DNA of 64,000 bases, taken from positions 82,367,405 through 82,431,404 of the forward strand of contig CM039182.1 of NCBI GenBank assembly GCA_008360975.2, read 5' to 3'. Of the stretch, positions 37,551 through 49,400 are shown in pieces; within the stretch, counting starts at the first letter, position 1; every line of letters starts with the position of its first letter. A program made the position numbers and the translations under genes. The notes beneath the pieces are model-generated. The model saw nothing but the letters and a program-made list of their open reading frames with translations. It searched no databases and was not told where the DNA came from. The stretch is from Lichenostomus cassidix (Eukaryota > Chordata > Aves > Passeriformes > Meliphagidae).

Positions 37551-40500
37551 AAAATTAGAGACTGACTAGCTCATGATGCTTCAGCAGCACTGCAGTAGCT
37601 TGAGCTTCCTTGCAAGATCTGGGTTATAAATTTCCATAGTAATTTTGCCAAAGATTTCTCATTTGAAAAGCAGTTTCATCCATTTTCCTGAAACCTTTCT
37701 TTGGTTGTTACCTCACATTCTTCATCTGTTAATGGGTTTATTCTTTACCTATCCTTATACAACATCTGTAGATTTCAAGAAAGACTGAAGACCATCTTAA
37801 CTGCATCCAAGGTCTATATACCAAGATTGGTTTGAATGCTTTCTGTGCTTTAAGAATAGATCAAATACTAGTTCTTACTTTGGCAACACATATCTCATCA
37901 AAGCAATTAACACACAGTTCACAAGGTGGAGTGACTGAAAAAGGGCTAGTGATTATCCCAAGATGAGGAAAGTCTTTCATGCACTAATTTACAGGTAAGG
38001 AGGACTCACATGCAGAATCATGTATTTAAAAAAAGAAAAAGCTCAAGGTCATCTCATGACCCTTATTACAGATAAAATGCCTTTTTAAGAGAAAGACAAA
38101 AACAAAAACAGGCAAATGAAAACTTTTACCTTATTTATTTCAATTTCAAATTAAGAAAATAATATCATCATTTCTGTTTCAATATAAATTATATTCACAG
38201 CTCTTTCTGCAGTAATGGAGCTCATGAGCAAGCAAATTATAAGAAAAAGGAGAAACTTCATTTATGCAGTCTTGCCTATATGGTCTTTCAAGTCAGATGG
38301 AGTAGGTTTGCTGTTGTAGATACACTAATAAAATGCTTTGAAATGAAGTGCAGCAGCAATATAATATTTTAAAATGGCTTTTTCAGAAGGTTCAAACATC
38401 ACATGTACTTTGTCAGAACTGCCTTGTTTCATAGTCCCTCTTATTATTGGGTTACTAGTTTAAAAATTGTCAAAGAAATGAAAACTGGAAGAGCTGTCAA
38501 ATTTTAAAAAAATGCCTCGAGCTGAATTCTTCATTTATCTGAAATACCATGGCATAAAAAATAATAACTGCCAAAGTACTGCCAGCTTTTAAAGAAAATT
38601 AAGGTGTCAGCAGAAGGAAATCTGTTATCAATAAAATTTCCCTACTAAAAACATAGGATGTGTTTTCAAACAGTGTCACTTTTGGTATTTGTAAATAAAA
38701 GGTAGTTTTCCTTTCTGAAAAATGTTTCTTGTTGTGTCTCATTTCATTGTTATAAACTCATTGATGTGCCGTCATTTCATTGCAGTTCTTGTCAGAAAGT
38801 TCAGCAGCTTGTTGTTAGTCTGGGCTTTCTTGGCCTCAGTGACAATTTCCACAGCCCCCTGCATGCTCAGTTATCAGCAGCTAGCTTGGCATCTTCAGCC
38901 CTACACAAAAGGGTTTTGTCTGTTCAGAGAGAGGAGATTGCAGTCATGCAAAAATATCAGCTTTGTTTATCTCAGACTCTTCGTTTAAAAATAAGACTGA
39001 AAGCTCAAGCAGAGCAAAAGTCTTTGAGTTTGGCAGTGACATAATTAAGACTGTTAGAGCAATATAAATTTTTCTCCTTCTACATATACAATAAGAAGCT
39101 GTCTTTAATTGCATGATAGACTCAGACTTCCCCTCATTCTGAAGGTTCTTCCACTGGGCTCCTACTCCAGCTTACTTAGCCAGTCTTTCTCCTTATTCTC
39201 CGTGTCTAGGCATGGGTTTTCAATGTTGAATGTTCTAACAAATGCTGCTTTTGCTTTTCATTTCAGGGACTTCTACATTGCCCTCCAAGACAGCAGGGAA
39301 AATACAAATTGAAAGAGGTACCTGATATGTCCACTGCCAGATTTGTGATCTGCAAGAAAAGAAAAGTCCTGGTCTTCAACAGGCAAGAGATGGGGCTTTC
39401 TTAATCCAGAATTCATCTTTGATTAGCTTGCCCAACTGATAAACACTTCCTCAAGAGGTGTAACTATCTTGTTTCTTTTCAATGTGGTTTGAAAATGAAC
39501 TGTACAAGCTGTGGGTTGATTGTTTTGGCTCTTTTCCTCCTTGAGGTCTTATAATTACTTTGAGTATTTGAATACTTTCCATTTAAGTTGTACTTATATA
39601 ATAATGCTATTAAAACATACATTTTATATAATAATGTGATATATCTCACAACACTAGTCACAAGGAGATGCCTATCATGAGAAATGTTTGTGCTTATGGA
39701 TCTAATCTTGGCATAAGTGGTGGCAATATAGATGTATGAGAAACATTAGAAACATTTAAGAGGCAATTTTACTATCATTATTGATCAGTTTTGATACAAT
39801 CTGTTTCTTTGTTCCAACGGCTATGCAGCAGTTCCTTATTCTGAGTTTTTCTTTACTCCTCAGCTTTAGACAACCAAACACATTCCATGTTTTTTGCTAT
39901 TGAATATTTATGAACTTGCGTGTGAATTCTATTTCCCTTTCTGATTTCCTAATTTCAGAGGTTTTTGTAGTTTACCCTGTGAACTGAACACTAAAGTCAT
40001 TTTCATATTTAAGACAGGCAATTTGTGATGGAACACTGCTTTGAAGAGCCAGATTTGGATTGGTATTTTGCATGTGGGATTTTCCACTGAAAAAATCATT
40101 ATTACTGGTATCAATATGTTATTTATGAGGTGAATTATATTTGACCACCAGCTTTGGAAATTGTTCTATATTTAAAAACCTTCACATCTGCTGTATTAAC
40201 CTATCACTTTATCCTAGAGACTTAGGAACACATGACTTGAACAACGAATATTCTACTGTTCCCCCACAGGAATCCAACCCTAAACTCTTGCACTTCGCAT
40301 CCTGAGGCAAAAGCTTCCAGGGAGATGAATGGGTGATTCATCTAGGCTCATGCTGGGAGTTGCAGAAACAGAGCATCATAAGATGAAACACCCTGTCAGA
40401 GAGTGGACTAAAAGTGTGCCAGGGCAGACCTAATGTAGTAATGAAGTCAAGCAGCCTAATAAGTTTCTGTAAGCACATAGTACCACATAATACCTTATAA

Positions 40501-42158
40501 TTAAGCATTTCCCTTGAAATATTTTCTTCCATGTTCATGCATTGAAATGTATGAATCATTAAAATAAAAAAAGAGAGGATGCTTATGGGTTTGTATCCAT
40601 CTAGCAGACTACATTCAGTCTCATAATCCACTTATGCACTCAGAAAAAAAAAAAAAAGGTAGAATAATCTGATCATCAACTTAGATATTTTTTGACAAAT
40701 TGTTCTATCAACAAGTATGCAGTATTCTGGAGTTTAGAACTTACATTCTGGATTTTAAAAATAATTTCTGGAAATGTTTTGACCTGCAATACATAATTTT
40801 GATAAGAGAACCAGATATTTTAACAATTTCACTAACCATGTAAATTAAATGCATTTCAGCTGCAGACTGGACAGGAGATTTTTGCCATTTGGAGAGCTGG
40901 AATTTTTTTTTTTTATTGAATAATGCATGTTATAAAGTCATAATGTTTTTAATATGCTTCTTCTAAAGGTTACATACATTTTCTCTCATTTTTAAGTAAA
41001 TGTTTTTGCTGTAGGTGTTACACTCAGGGAAGTTTTGGAAGTTTACTGTATGCAAGGTGCTCTTGAGGGAAGATAACTCATTTCAGACTTATTTAAAATG
41101 TATCGAGTATGACGATTGCTTACCAACTGGAAATATTACAATTTTACTTCTACAGTAGAGTATTCCTGTTAGGCCTCTCTGCCTGTAAACACTGTACATT
41201 CTGATGTCCACTTTCACTTTATCTTTATAAGCATAGCCATCTCTATCAAGTACTGTGGTAAAAACATTTTTAAAAAGTGGGGGGGGGGAAGTCTATCTTA
41301 AAACCAGTATTTGCTGCCACTCAAAAAAACCCCAAAAACAACCAAACAAAAAATCCACCAAACCTACACACTGTCCTTCTTTTACTTAATATTAGACAGT
41401 TATTTATCATTATAAAAACAATTCTGATTTTTACCTATTGAAATTTCTTCACTCTGAGCCCCCCAAAAATAGCCACTATTTGAACTATAGTTTAATGTTA
41501 GCTACACCTTTCCTCTTTCTGCCAGTGGTTGTTACTAACTGAAGTAGGAAAGAACAATTAGAAGCATGATTGTGCACTCTTTCAATTTTGAAATATTCTG
41601 AATTTTCATCAGTCTGTAAGTATTGAATATGTGCCATTGGTTCTTTTTGGAGTCATCAATGAAGAAGAATGGTTTGAGAATGAAACCCAAAAATTAAATA
41701 AAAATGGTCAGTTGTGAAAAAGTGACATACAAGGGAATAAAATCTTAAATCTATAATTTTGTGGTAAATGTCGTATTGTTTATAGAGAAGTGGTAGCACC
41801 ACTTGTAATAAAATTCACTTGGACATTCTGTTTTTCACAGTCCTTTATTTAATTTTCCTCCTCTGTTGCTCATTCTTGTACCTCATCCCATCAAATGAGC
41901 AACTGATTAACAGAGGGGATAAATAATGTTTTCCATTTACTTTTTCTAGTCATGCCACTATGTTTTTTGCCTGTCCTGTCAATACAATTTTAATCCTGCA
42001 AAAGATCAGTTATATCACAAATAAGAAAATTAATTACAACATGTGCAATAAATGATTTTTTTTTTGCTCATTTCCTTGGCTGCTTAGAGGCTGAATGGTT
42101 CTGTGAAGCCACAAAAGGCTGCATTCCATTTGTTTAAATTAAGATAGTCATGTCCCAC
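37551..42158. other. Unique non-coding sequence
   Basis: No supported gene in about 4.6 kb. A strong-looking 3' splice signal with a branch-point motif occurs at 39233-39266 (see findings). Homopolymer runs include A13 near 40645, T near 40900 and a G9 run near 41280. Open frames reach at most about 97 codons and are unrecognised. Confidence 0.55.
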
Positions 42159-42710
42159 TGTGGTCGGCTGTCCCTGGCAGGATTCCAGGTGCCCTCCAAG
42201 CAAGGTGGAAAATGACTTGTAGGTTGAGTTAAGGCAGTTTACTAAAGCAAAAGTGAAGGTTTGCATGCGCACAAGCAAAGAGAAAAAGCCAATCATTTTA
42301 TTTTCCACTTCCCATCAGCAAGTGCTGTCCAGCCACTCCCCTGGAAGCAGGGTTGCAGCTCATGTAGCAGCTGCTCTGGAAGGCAAACACTGTAAGTAAT
42401 GAATGCCATGCCTTCCTCCCCCTTTTCTTAACTTTTATATCTGAGCAGAAGTCATATGAAATGGAATATCCCTTTGGTTAATTTGGGTCAGCTGGCCCAG
42501 TGGTGTCCCCTCCCAGGATCTTGCTGACCCCCAGCCCACTGATGAAGTGGCAGAATGTTGGAGAGATGGCACTGATGCTGTGCCAGTCTTGCTCAGCAGT
42601 GGCAAAAAACATTAGTGTGTTATCAACACCTTTATAGGTACCATTGCCAAGCACAGCACTGTGAGGGCTGCTGTGGGAAAATGAGCCCCATCTCAGCCAG
42701 AACCAATACA
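42159..42710 (-). mobile_element. Solo LTR, diverged ERVL-like
   Basis: About 550 bp in minus orientation, a diverged relative of the LTR at 6722-7315. On the plus strand it starts TGTGGTCGGCTGTCCCTGGCAG, and continues with 'ttccaggtgccctccaa', 'ttgagttaaggcagtttactaaagcaaaa', 'tcatatgaaatggaatatccctttggttaatttgggtcagctg', 'cttgctcagcagtggcaaaaaacat' and 'tgtgttatcaacac', closing at 'ccagaaccaataca'. A minus-strand TATA box (complement of about 42431-42440, ATATAAAAGT) is placed as expected. The flanking 5-mers (cccac and gcctc) do not form a clean target duplication, consistent with age. No viral genes adjoin it. Confidence 0.82.
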
Positions 42711-42944
42711 GCCTCTTACAGGAGTATGTGAGTGACCAGTGAAGAGGAAGCTAAAGAGCTCTTCAGGAAGTGTTTTGAGCTACACACTTCTTTACCCTTT
42801 TGACTGAATTAAATTGAGGCCTAAACCCTTTCCTAGGCACATTACTCTGCAGTGAAATGGATCTTCTGCGGCAGTTTCTTTAGCTTTCTTTTTGTTGTAT
42901 CATTATAACCTGTGAAGACTTAAAGAATGAAGTTGCACGTCTCA

Positions 42945-42950
42945 AAACAC
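42945..42950. repeat. Putative target-site duplication, left (AAACAC)
   Basis: Six bases before the LTR start; matches TAACAC at 43449-43454 in five of six positions. A 6-bp duplication is typical of ERVK (class II) integration. Confidence 0.55.
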
Positions 42951-43448
42951 TGTTCCCATAAAATAAGCCACACTACAGAACTTGAGATAAGCACAGATAC
43001 CACAACAAGAAGAAGCTAATTCTTGACCTAATAGAGGTAACGGTTTGGTTAGCATCTTGACAAAATTCCCACCACGGCAGGCAGTGGGAAAGGAAGCAAG
43101 TGGTTATGCACATGCCATCTCAAATTATGGCAACAGCATCTATGCCCCATGGATACCTAGGTCTTGGACTGCATAAAAGTGGTACCTCCAGAAAAACTAC
43201 TTGGGGACCCTCACCACAAAGACCAGGGTGAAGAAGGATCAGCAGGGTGCTGCAGGAATCCACGTGGTGGTGATATATTTAGCTTAATCTCTCTCTCTCT
43301 TATTCTCTTTCTCTTTCCCATTCCCTCTATCTCTTCCTGTTTCTATCTACCTCACATTTACTGTTAAATAAAATCTGTGATATTGACTTTGGCATATGGT
43401 CTTATTTGCACCCTAATTTGGGCAGATGTATCTCTTATAATTGGATCA
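42951..43448 (+). mobile_element. Solo LTR, ERVK-like
   Basis: A 498-bp element with all parts of an LTR in order: terminal TGTTCC, a TATA box (CATAAAAG, 43172-43179), a CT-rich tract (43288-43350), a polyadenylation signal AATAAA (43367-43372), and terminal GGATCA. The two ends are imperfect inverted repeats (TGTTCC against TGATCC). Putative 6-bp duplications AAACAC/TAACAC flank it. The exact right end could alternatively be a few bases further on (CATAACA, 43453). No internal retroviral sequence is visible on either side. The class assignment rests on duplication length and architecture. Confidence 0.7.
43172..43179 (+). promoter_or_regulatory. LTR TATA box
   Basis: CATAAAAG about 110 bp upstream of the CT-rich tract and 190 bp upstream of AATAAA, as expected for a U3 promoter within the ERVK-like LTR. 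Confidence 0.5.
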
Positions 43449-43454
43449 TAACAC
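43449..43454. repeat. Putative target-site duplication, right (TAACAC)
   Basis: Partner of 42945-42950, differing at the first base. Confidence 0.5.
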
Positions 43455-46400
43455 AGCCTTGCTTGCAACTGTCTATATATATGTCTATTTTTATACATAT
43501 GCATGTGTATATAGATGTAGGTGTATATATACACATACAAAGTCTGTGTAGGGCTTCAAACAGGAGGAGATAGTAGAAGCAGAACTCTGTTCTTTGCTAT
43601 ATTTTATGTCATTCTATTTCTTATTGCAGCTACTCCCATTTTCAAAGTATTACAGATTTTCTCTAGCAATGCATAGCACCAATACAAAAGATATTAAGAG
43701 AGTGAGTTTGAGAACAATACAGTCGTTCATCATATGTGAGTATACAAACATTTATTTGGAAAGCATCCAGCTATCAGTAGATAGAAAATAATGCATTATA
43801 TTTGAATCCTTCTATATTTAGTTAAAAATATAGACATCTAAACTGCCACCATTATATCTGCAGAGTTTACCACTTCTTGAGATAAATGGCTTCTTTATGC
43901 ATGGAAATGTTGTGATCATTTATACCCAGTTCTTATTTTTAAGGTTATCTATGTCATCATAAGCAGTAAGAATATTTTTGCTTCAGTGAAAGCAGAGCCT
44001 CTAGGACACACTTAATACGATAATATTTATTTTGCTGGAGATTAGGGGCATAGAAATTCACTCTGCCACTAGGTTTACAAGTGATAATTTAAATAAGAGT
44101 AATGTTACTGTGTATATGTGCAAAATTATAGTTTCTTTCCCTCGAGAGATCCGTTTAGTGAATATTTTCAAAGTAGGCAATAGTGAGTCCAGCTGAGGGT
44201 AGATATTTATTATACTAAACCATTTATTTCATATTTATTTATTTTAAATAAAATAGCAGTTCCAAAGTTTGTTATTATTGTTCAAAATAGAGATATGATT
44301 CTGGGCTTATATACATACATAGCTAGTATGTTGTTAGCTTGTTATTTTAAGTTGGTGGTAATTCTTATATTGATATTCATTAACAGATATCTGAGATATA
44401 TTCATAGTTAAGAGGATTCATATAATCTCATTAACATATTTGAATTTTGACATTTTTCTGTATTACTTAATAGTGATGTTTTTGAGCTAGGATATTTTTG
44501 GGGTTTTTTAATGTATCATTTATTTTACAAGATATTTCTTTTGTCTTGTTAGTTCTTTTCAAACCTAGTTAGCTGGAAGGGTTGTGTTGTTCATGTCTAT
44601 TTGTCACATTAGATTCCCAGAATCTCATCAGAACCATGTCAAATTACATCAATCCAAACTATGAGCTTCTGATAACACTGCTATAAGAAGAGCATGTCTT
44701 GAAGGGTACTGTAAGACAAATAGCCTATCTTCATCACAGAAGTACTATAAGAGATGCAATAATTTATTGAGTGTTCATGCAATATGTTTGTTGTTGTTGT
44801 TGTACCACAGTAGTCTGAAATTTTCAGTAGCCTATGCTTTACAAAAAATGTGCAGAACACTGGACTAAATTTTATAGGGGTATTTGTAATCCCTGCTTGA
44901 GGAATGATTCTCTTTCTGCAGAGAAATACAGTAATGAGGTAGTGATAGCTTTCATTCTGACCCCAGAAAAGAGCCAAATATTGAAACAGGAAATTAAAAA
45001 ACGCTCCCTGAAGTTAAATATGTTACAAGATATTGCTGCCCTGGCTACATAAGACTAAGAACATAGCAAAATTGCATCCCCTGGCTGCACGAGCTGTACC
45101 AGCAAATCTGGCATAGATGCAGATAAACCAGGCAGGGTGCTTTTCCGCTTGTGCATTATGTAGGACATGACAAAAGACAGTCTATCACAAAAATGTACAT
45201 TATCATATGCTGCTGCTACTGTTACGCTCAGCTGCTTCTAGAGGTTGGACAAGCCCAGGCACACAGAGAATGAGCCTTTCTCATTTCATCCCTGGACTAG
45301 TGAAGCAAAGAAACAAAGTCTGTCAGAACCTTTCTAGAAGCGTGCTATGGCTTTCTCTGGTAATGCTCATATCTTTCAGAGAAGACTGCTAAATTCCTTT
45401 TTTGTTAGAATTTTGTGAATGATTGGAAAGATTTGGCAGGAGGTTTTATCCATGACCCTAAATTTTCTCATGAGGAGGCAAGAGCTTTGAAGGGACAAGT
45501 CTATTTTTTTTTCTCCCATGCCTGCAAGGTTAGTTCTGTTTTGCCAGCCTTAACTTGCATAAATCCCTTAAATTGTTTGATATTCTTTTGGGACTGAGAT
45601 TAGAAATTTTTTCAGGCTGCAATTACCAGCTCATGGAGTGAAGGAAAAAAAACCAGCAAACCAAGATTTATTCCTGAAAGTTCTCCTGCAGTGAGAGCAG
45701 CAATGTCATCTCAGCAAGTAGTTTCTATTTGCTAAAACTATTCATTCAATGACAATGACACCTTATCCAGTGTTTATGATCTTACTATTCCTTACACTAG
45801 GACATGTCTTGTCCTAGTGAGCCTTCTAGCCAACAGTACACAGTGTAGTATTTTACTTTTTTCTTATTGAAGTTTTATTCATATTCTCAAGTAAATTACC
45901 AAAAATTTAACTGCTGTTCCAAATTTGATCCTGGGAACATGTTTAAAAGACACTTTATGGGATTCCCTAGCAGTGGCACTACTTAACTCTGAGATCCAGA
46001 AGATTGCCTCCATTGCAATTAAAAATTATGAAAAACTGAATTTCCCATAGGTCAGTCCAAAATACTGGCCACCTCTACACTAAATCTATGTTACTTTATT
46101 TGAGTAGTTCTCATTGGAGATTTTCTATTCAAGTCTTGTCAGTTTTATTTGGGGTCTTATAAATATTGATGGGCTTAGCCCTCATAGTCAGAAGAAAAAG
46201 TCTAGATATACCCAAAGTACCAACTGCAAAGAAATACCTTGCATTTTTTAATTATTTAAAATCAATGTAATTTTTATTCCAGTTGTGAATATAATGGAAG
46301 AGAATAATTGATTCGAAACAGATAAATATCGACCACATTGGATTACCAGCAAAATGTTCTTCTGCAGCCAATGCACACCTCCCATGCATCAAAGGAATTC

Positions 46401-49400
46401 TCTTTGACCTCTGTGGTGTTTGGCTTAGGCTCAGGGAGACGTGTGTATGAGGATATCGGGAGTGAGAGATAACAATTTTCTATCATTCCTGCTTTGGGGC
46501 CATGTCAGGTACTGCTTAGGTTTAACACATCTGTGTTTCTTGCATATCCTTGCTGTAGTGTCACCACTGCTGCAAATGTCACAGCTAGGTTCACAATATT
46601 CTACCTTCTCAAAGTATGCCTCTGAGGTTCTCTCTTTACTGCATACGTTCAGGTAACTGGTCTGAGTGGCTGCTCCACGGTGAGACAGTACTGGAACTAA
46701 AAGGTACAAAGTAGTGTCACTAGCTCTCTTAGAGCTATAAAACCTTCTGACACAGCTCGTCATCTTTATTGTTGCAATAATATGTCCTACATTAGAAATT
46801 TCTTTGTGCTAGTACAGTTAAGAGGAATTTCTGTTCTGTTGGATACATGAGGGAGTTGTGAGAAGTCATTAGGAGTCTAACAGAATTTGATAACTTTGAT
46901 CTGCATTGACATTTACTGTGGCCTTTTTAAAGGATGGTGAGATCGAAATTCAGATTGTGTCCCTGGATAAGACAACAGAGCAAGTAAAAGAGACATATTT
47001 TCAAAGATGCATGCATCCTAGCTAGGACCCACCCCTAAGCTGTAACTCGAGAAATTTTTAAAACAAAGACTATACTTGAAATTGGCCAGGCTGGGGGTAT
47101 GGATCAAGTTTTGCAAGGTATTTCTGGCATGCTATATGTTATGGAACATATGCAGTATATGCAACATGCTATATGTTGCCATCAAATATATTACATGGAG
47201 AGTGAAGGAAAAAATTGATTTGTGAAACAAGCATGAGCTTTTGGCTGATCCTGTGGAAACCCTAGCTCTTTAGTGCTCACAGAGAGCTTTTTGTCAGTTA
47301 TTTGTTTTTATTGCAAAATGAAGTCGTGAGGGATAGACTCTGACCTGGCTGTGAGATAACCAGAAATGCCTCAGCTAGGGAATAGAATTTTCCTTCTCCA
47401 GTATAAATTTCCATAGTTTGCTAAATATATTATGAGCTACATTGGCCAACAGTTCACAGACTCTTGCGCAGCTCAGTTTGATATCAGGAAATGCATGAAG
47501 TAGGAACTAGGGTTCTTTGCATTGCATGCCAGTGTCAAAATTTCTATTTATTTTACTGGGAAAAGAAGGCCTTTTTCAGGCCACCTTTCTTGTTAGTAAG
47601 GAAAATATTTCTTCTAAGGCAAAAAATGTACTATCCATATTTTTATAGTAACAACAGTAAATAAATTGAATGTTGCAGTCCTTCAGTTTTGCCAAATTGT
47701 TATCTAAAGCAACAATAAGAACATGAGTCCACTTTGTTCTGCCAATTTCTGAAGGTATCATAGAGGTTAAATAACAAATACCTAATGTTTCTGCTTTGGA
47801 TGATGTTATAAAGGAAATTGGATAAACACTGGAATATAAATCAAGGAAAGGTGCTAGAAAACGATGCCATCAGTTAGAAAAATGTGCCATACTTATACCT
47901 GATCTGTCCTCTTACTTGCTGAAAGTAGAAAAGAGAAAAACATTTAGTATCTTGAGTAATCCAGGCACTGATTAATTGCATCCCATAATGCTTTCCAATG
48001 TATCTTCTAGAATACCTTATAAATCATAGGCAGGCCTTTTCTCTTTAAATGCTACTTTATCAATTCTCAATTGCTCAACTTTCAAAATAAAGGAAGAAAA
48101 TTAGGGTCTGAGCAGCTGGGATTTCATTTCCTCCTGAAGGCCTGGATTCAGTTCAGTATTTAGGTGCATGTACAGCCTGAAGCAATGGCACAGTCCCATT
48201 AAGGATGTGTGCTTAAGTACCTTTGTGAATGACAATGATTTTCAGTCTTTCAAAACACTGTGACATTTGATGTATGTTAGGAAATCATCCTACTTGAAAA
48301 AGGTCACATAAAGAAACAAGGAAAGCAGTTGCTTTCATGAATATAATTATGTGCTTGAGTTTTGAACCTGTGATACAATGAGTTTTACATGGCTTCACAT
48401 TTCACTGCTGGTGTGTGTGTGTCTTTTACACATGGTTCTGTATGCAAATTGACTGGAAAGTTGTAGTTGCTCACCTTTATAAGCTCCAAATTATGAGCAA
48501 GCTGTGAAACTCATAAACTGAAGAAGTCAGTTGTGATTGTTCCACCCTATATTTCAAACCTGGAAAATAATTCAACCTTGGGTCTACTTCTAACTTCTTG
48601 TGGGAAATATCTTGCAAAGCCTTCTTTAGGTAAGAGCTACTACAACTTCCATTTCTTTAACCATAGATTCACACAGGGTTTTGAAACACATTTGGAAATA
48701 TATGGTGATGGTGGAGAATTTTTTAACTCCAGTAGCAAGCATGGTTCAGCAAAATATCGATAATTACGGAGTTTTGCAAAAGCTGTCAATCTCATTGAAT
48801 AGAGAGGAAATTACTGCTTTTATTATGCGTTCCTTTGGCCCACTTTTTAAAAGGATGTAGGAAATAAGGATGAGAGGTTATGTAAAATAGCAAGAGAGGA
48901 AGTCTTTATCTGAGTCAGGAAACCAAGTTTAGTGCACCAACTACCATTAATGTCCTCTCCCACCTGCCAGTGGAAGCAGAGCCCTATGTCTCCATTAGTA
49001 TTTGGGTCTGCTTTAAATTGAAACCAACCAGCAAGCTGTCCTTCTGAAATACACTAGCAGAAATTTATTATGAAAATATTCCATCGTTACATTTTGTACA
49101 TGGTTATTAAAATATGAAATTATGTTTTTCTGTAGAGTTATGTTTTTATATTCTCCCTAGTTTCCCATCAAAAAATTGTTAGTCACGGAATCAGAAGTCA
49201 TAAAGGGAAACAACATATTTGGTCACTCAGTCTGTCTCATGTCAAGGGGAAAGGCAAATAAAAAGAACCCAACTTTTTTATAAATAGTCAGGAAGAATTA
49301 GAATAAAACTGTAACCAAATCAAGTCCATATGTAGCATACAATAGACAGTATTTCCTAACTATAATGACAGGGAATTTCAAAAATTTGTGGGATCTTTAT

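Noticed and set aside
46431..46763. 110-codon minus-strand frame with several cysteines
   Set aside because: Cysteine spacing fits no zinc-finger or other motif I know; no supporting context.
47120..47180. Repeated 'catgctatatgtt' and small inverted repeat
   Set aside because: Short and AT-rich; could arise by chance, with no structural or coding context.
49181..49245. Possible degraded CR1 3' end ('gtcacggaatcagaagtcataaagg')
   Set aside because: Only loose resemblance to the CR1 terminus; not enough matching order to call it.
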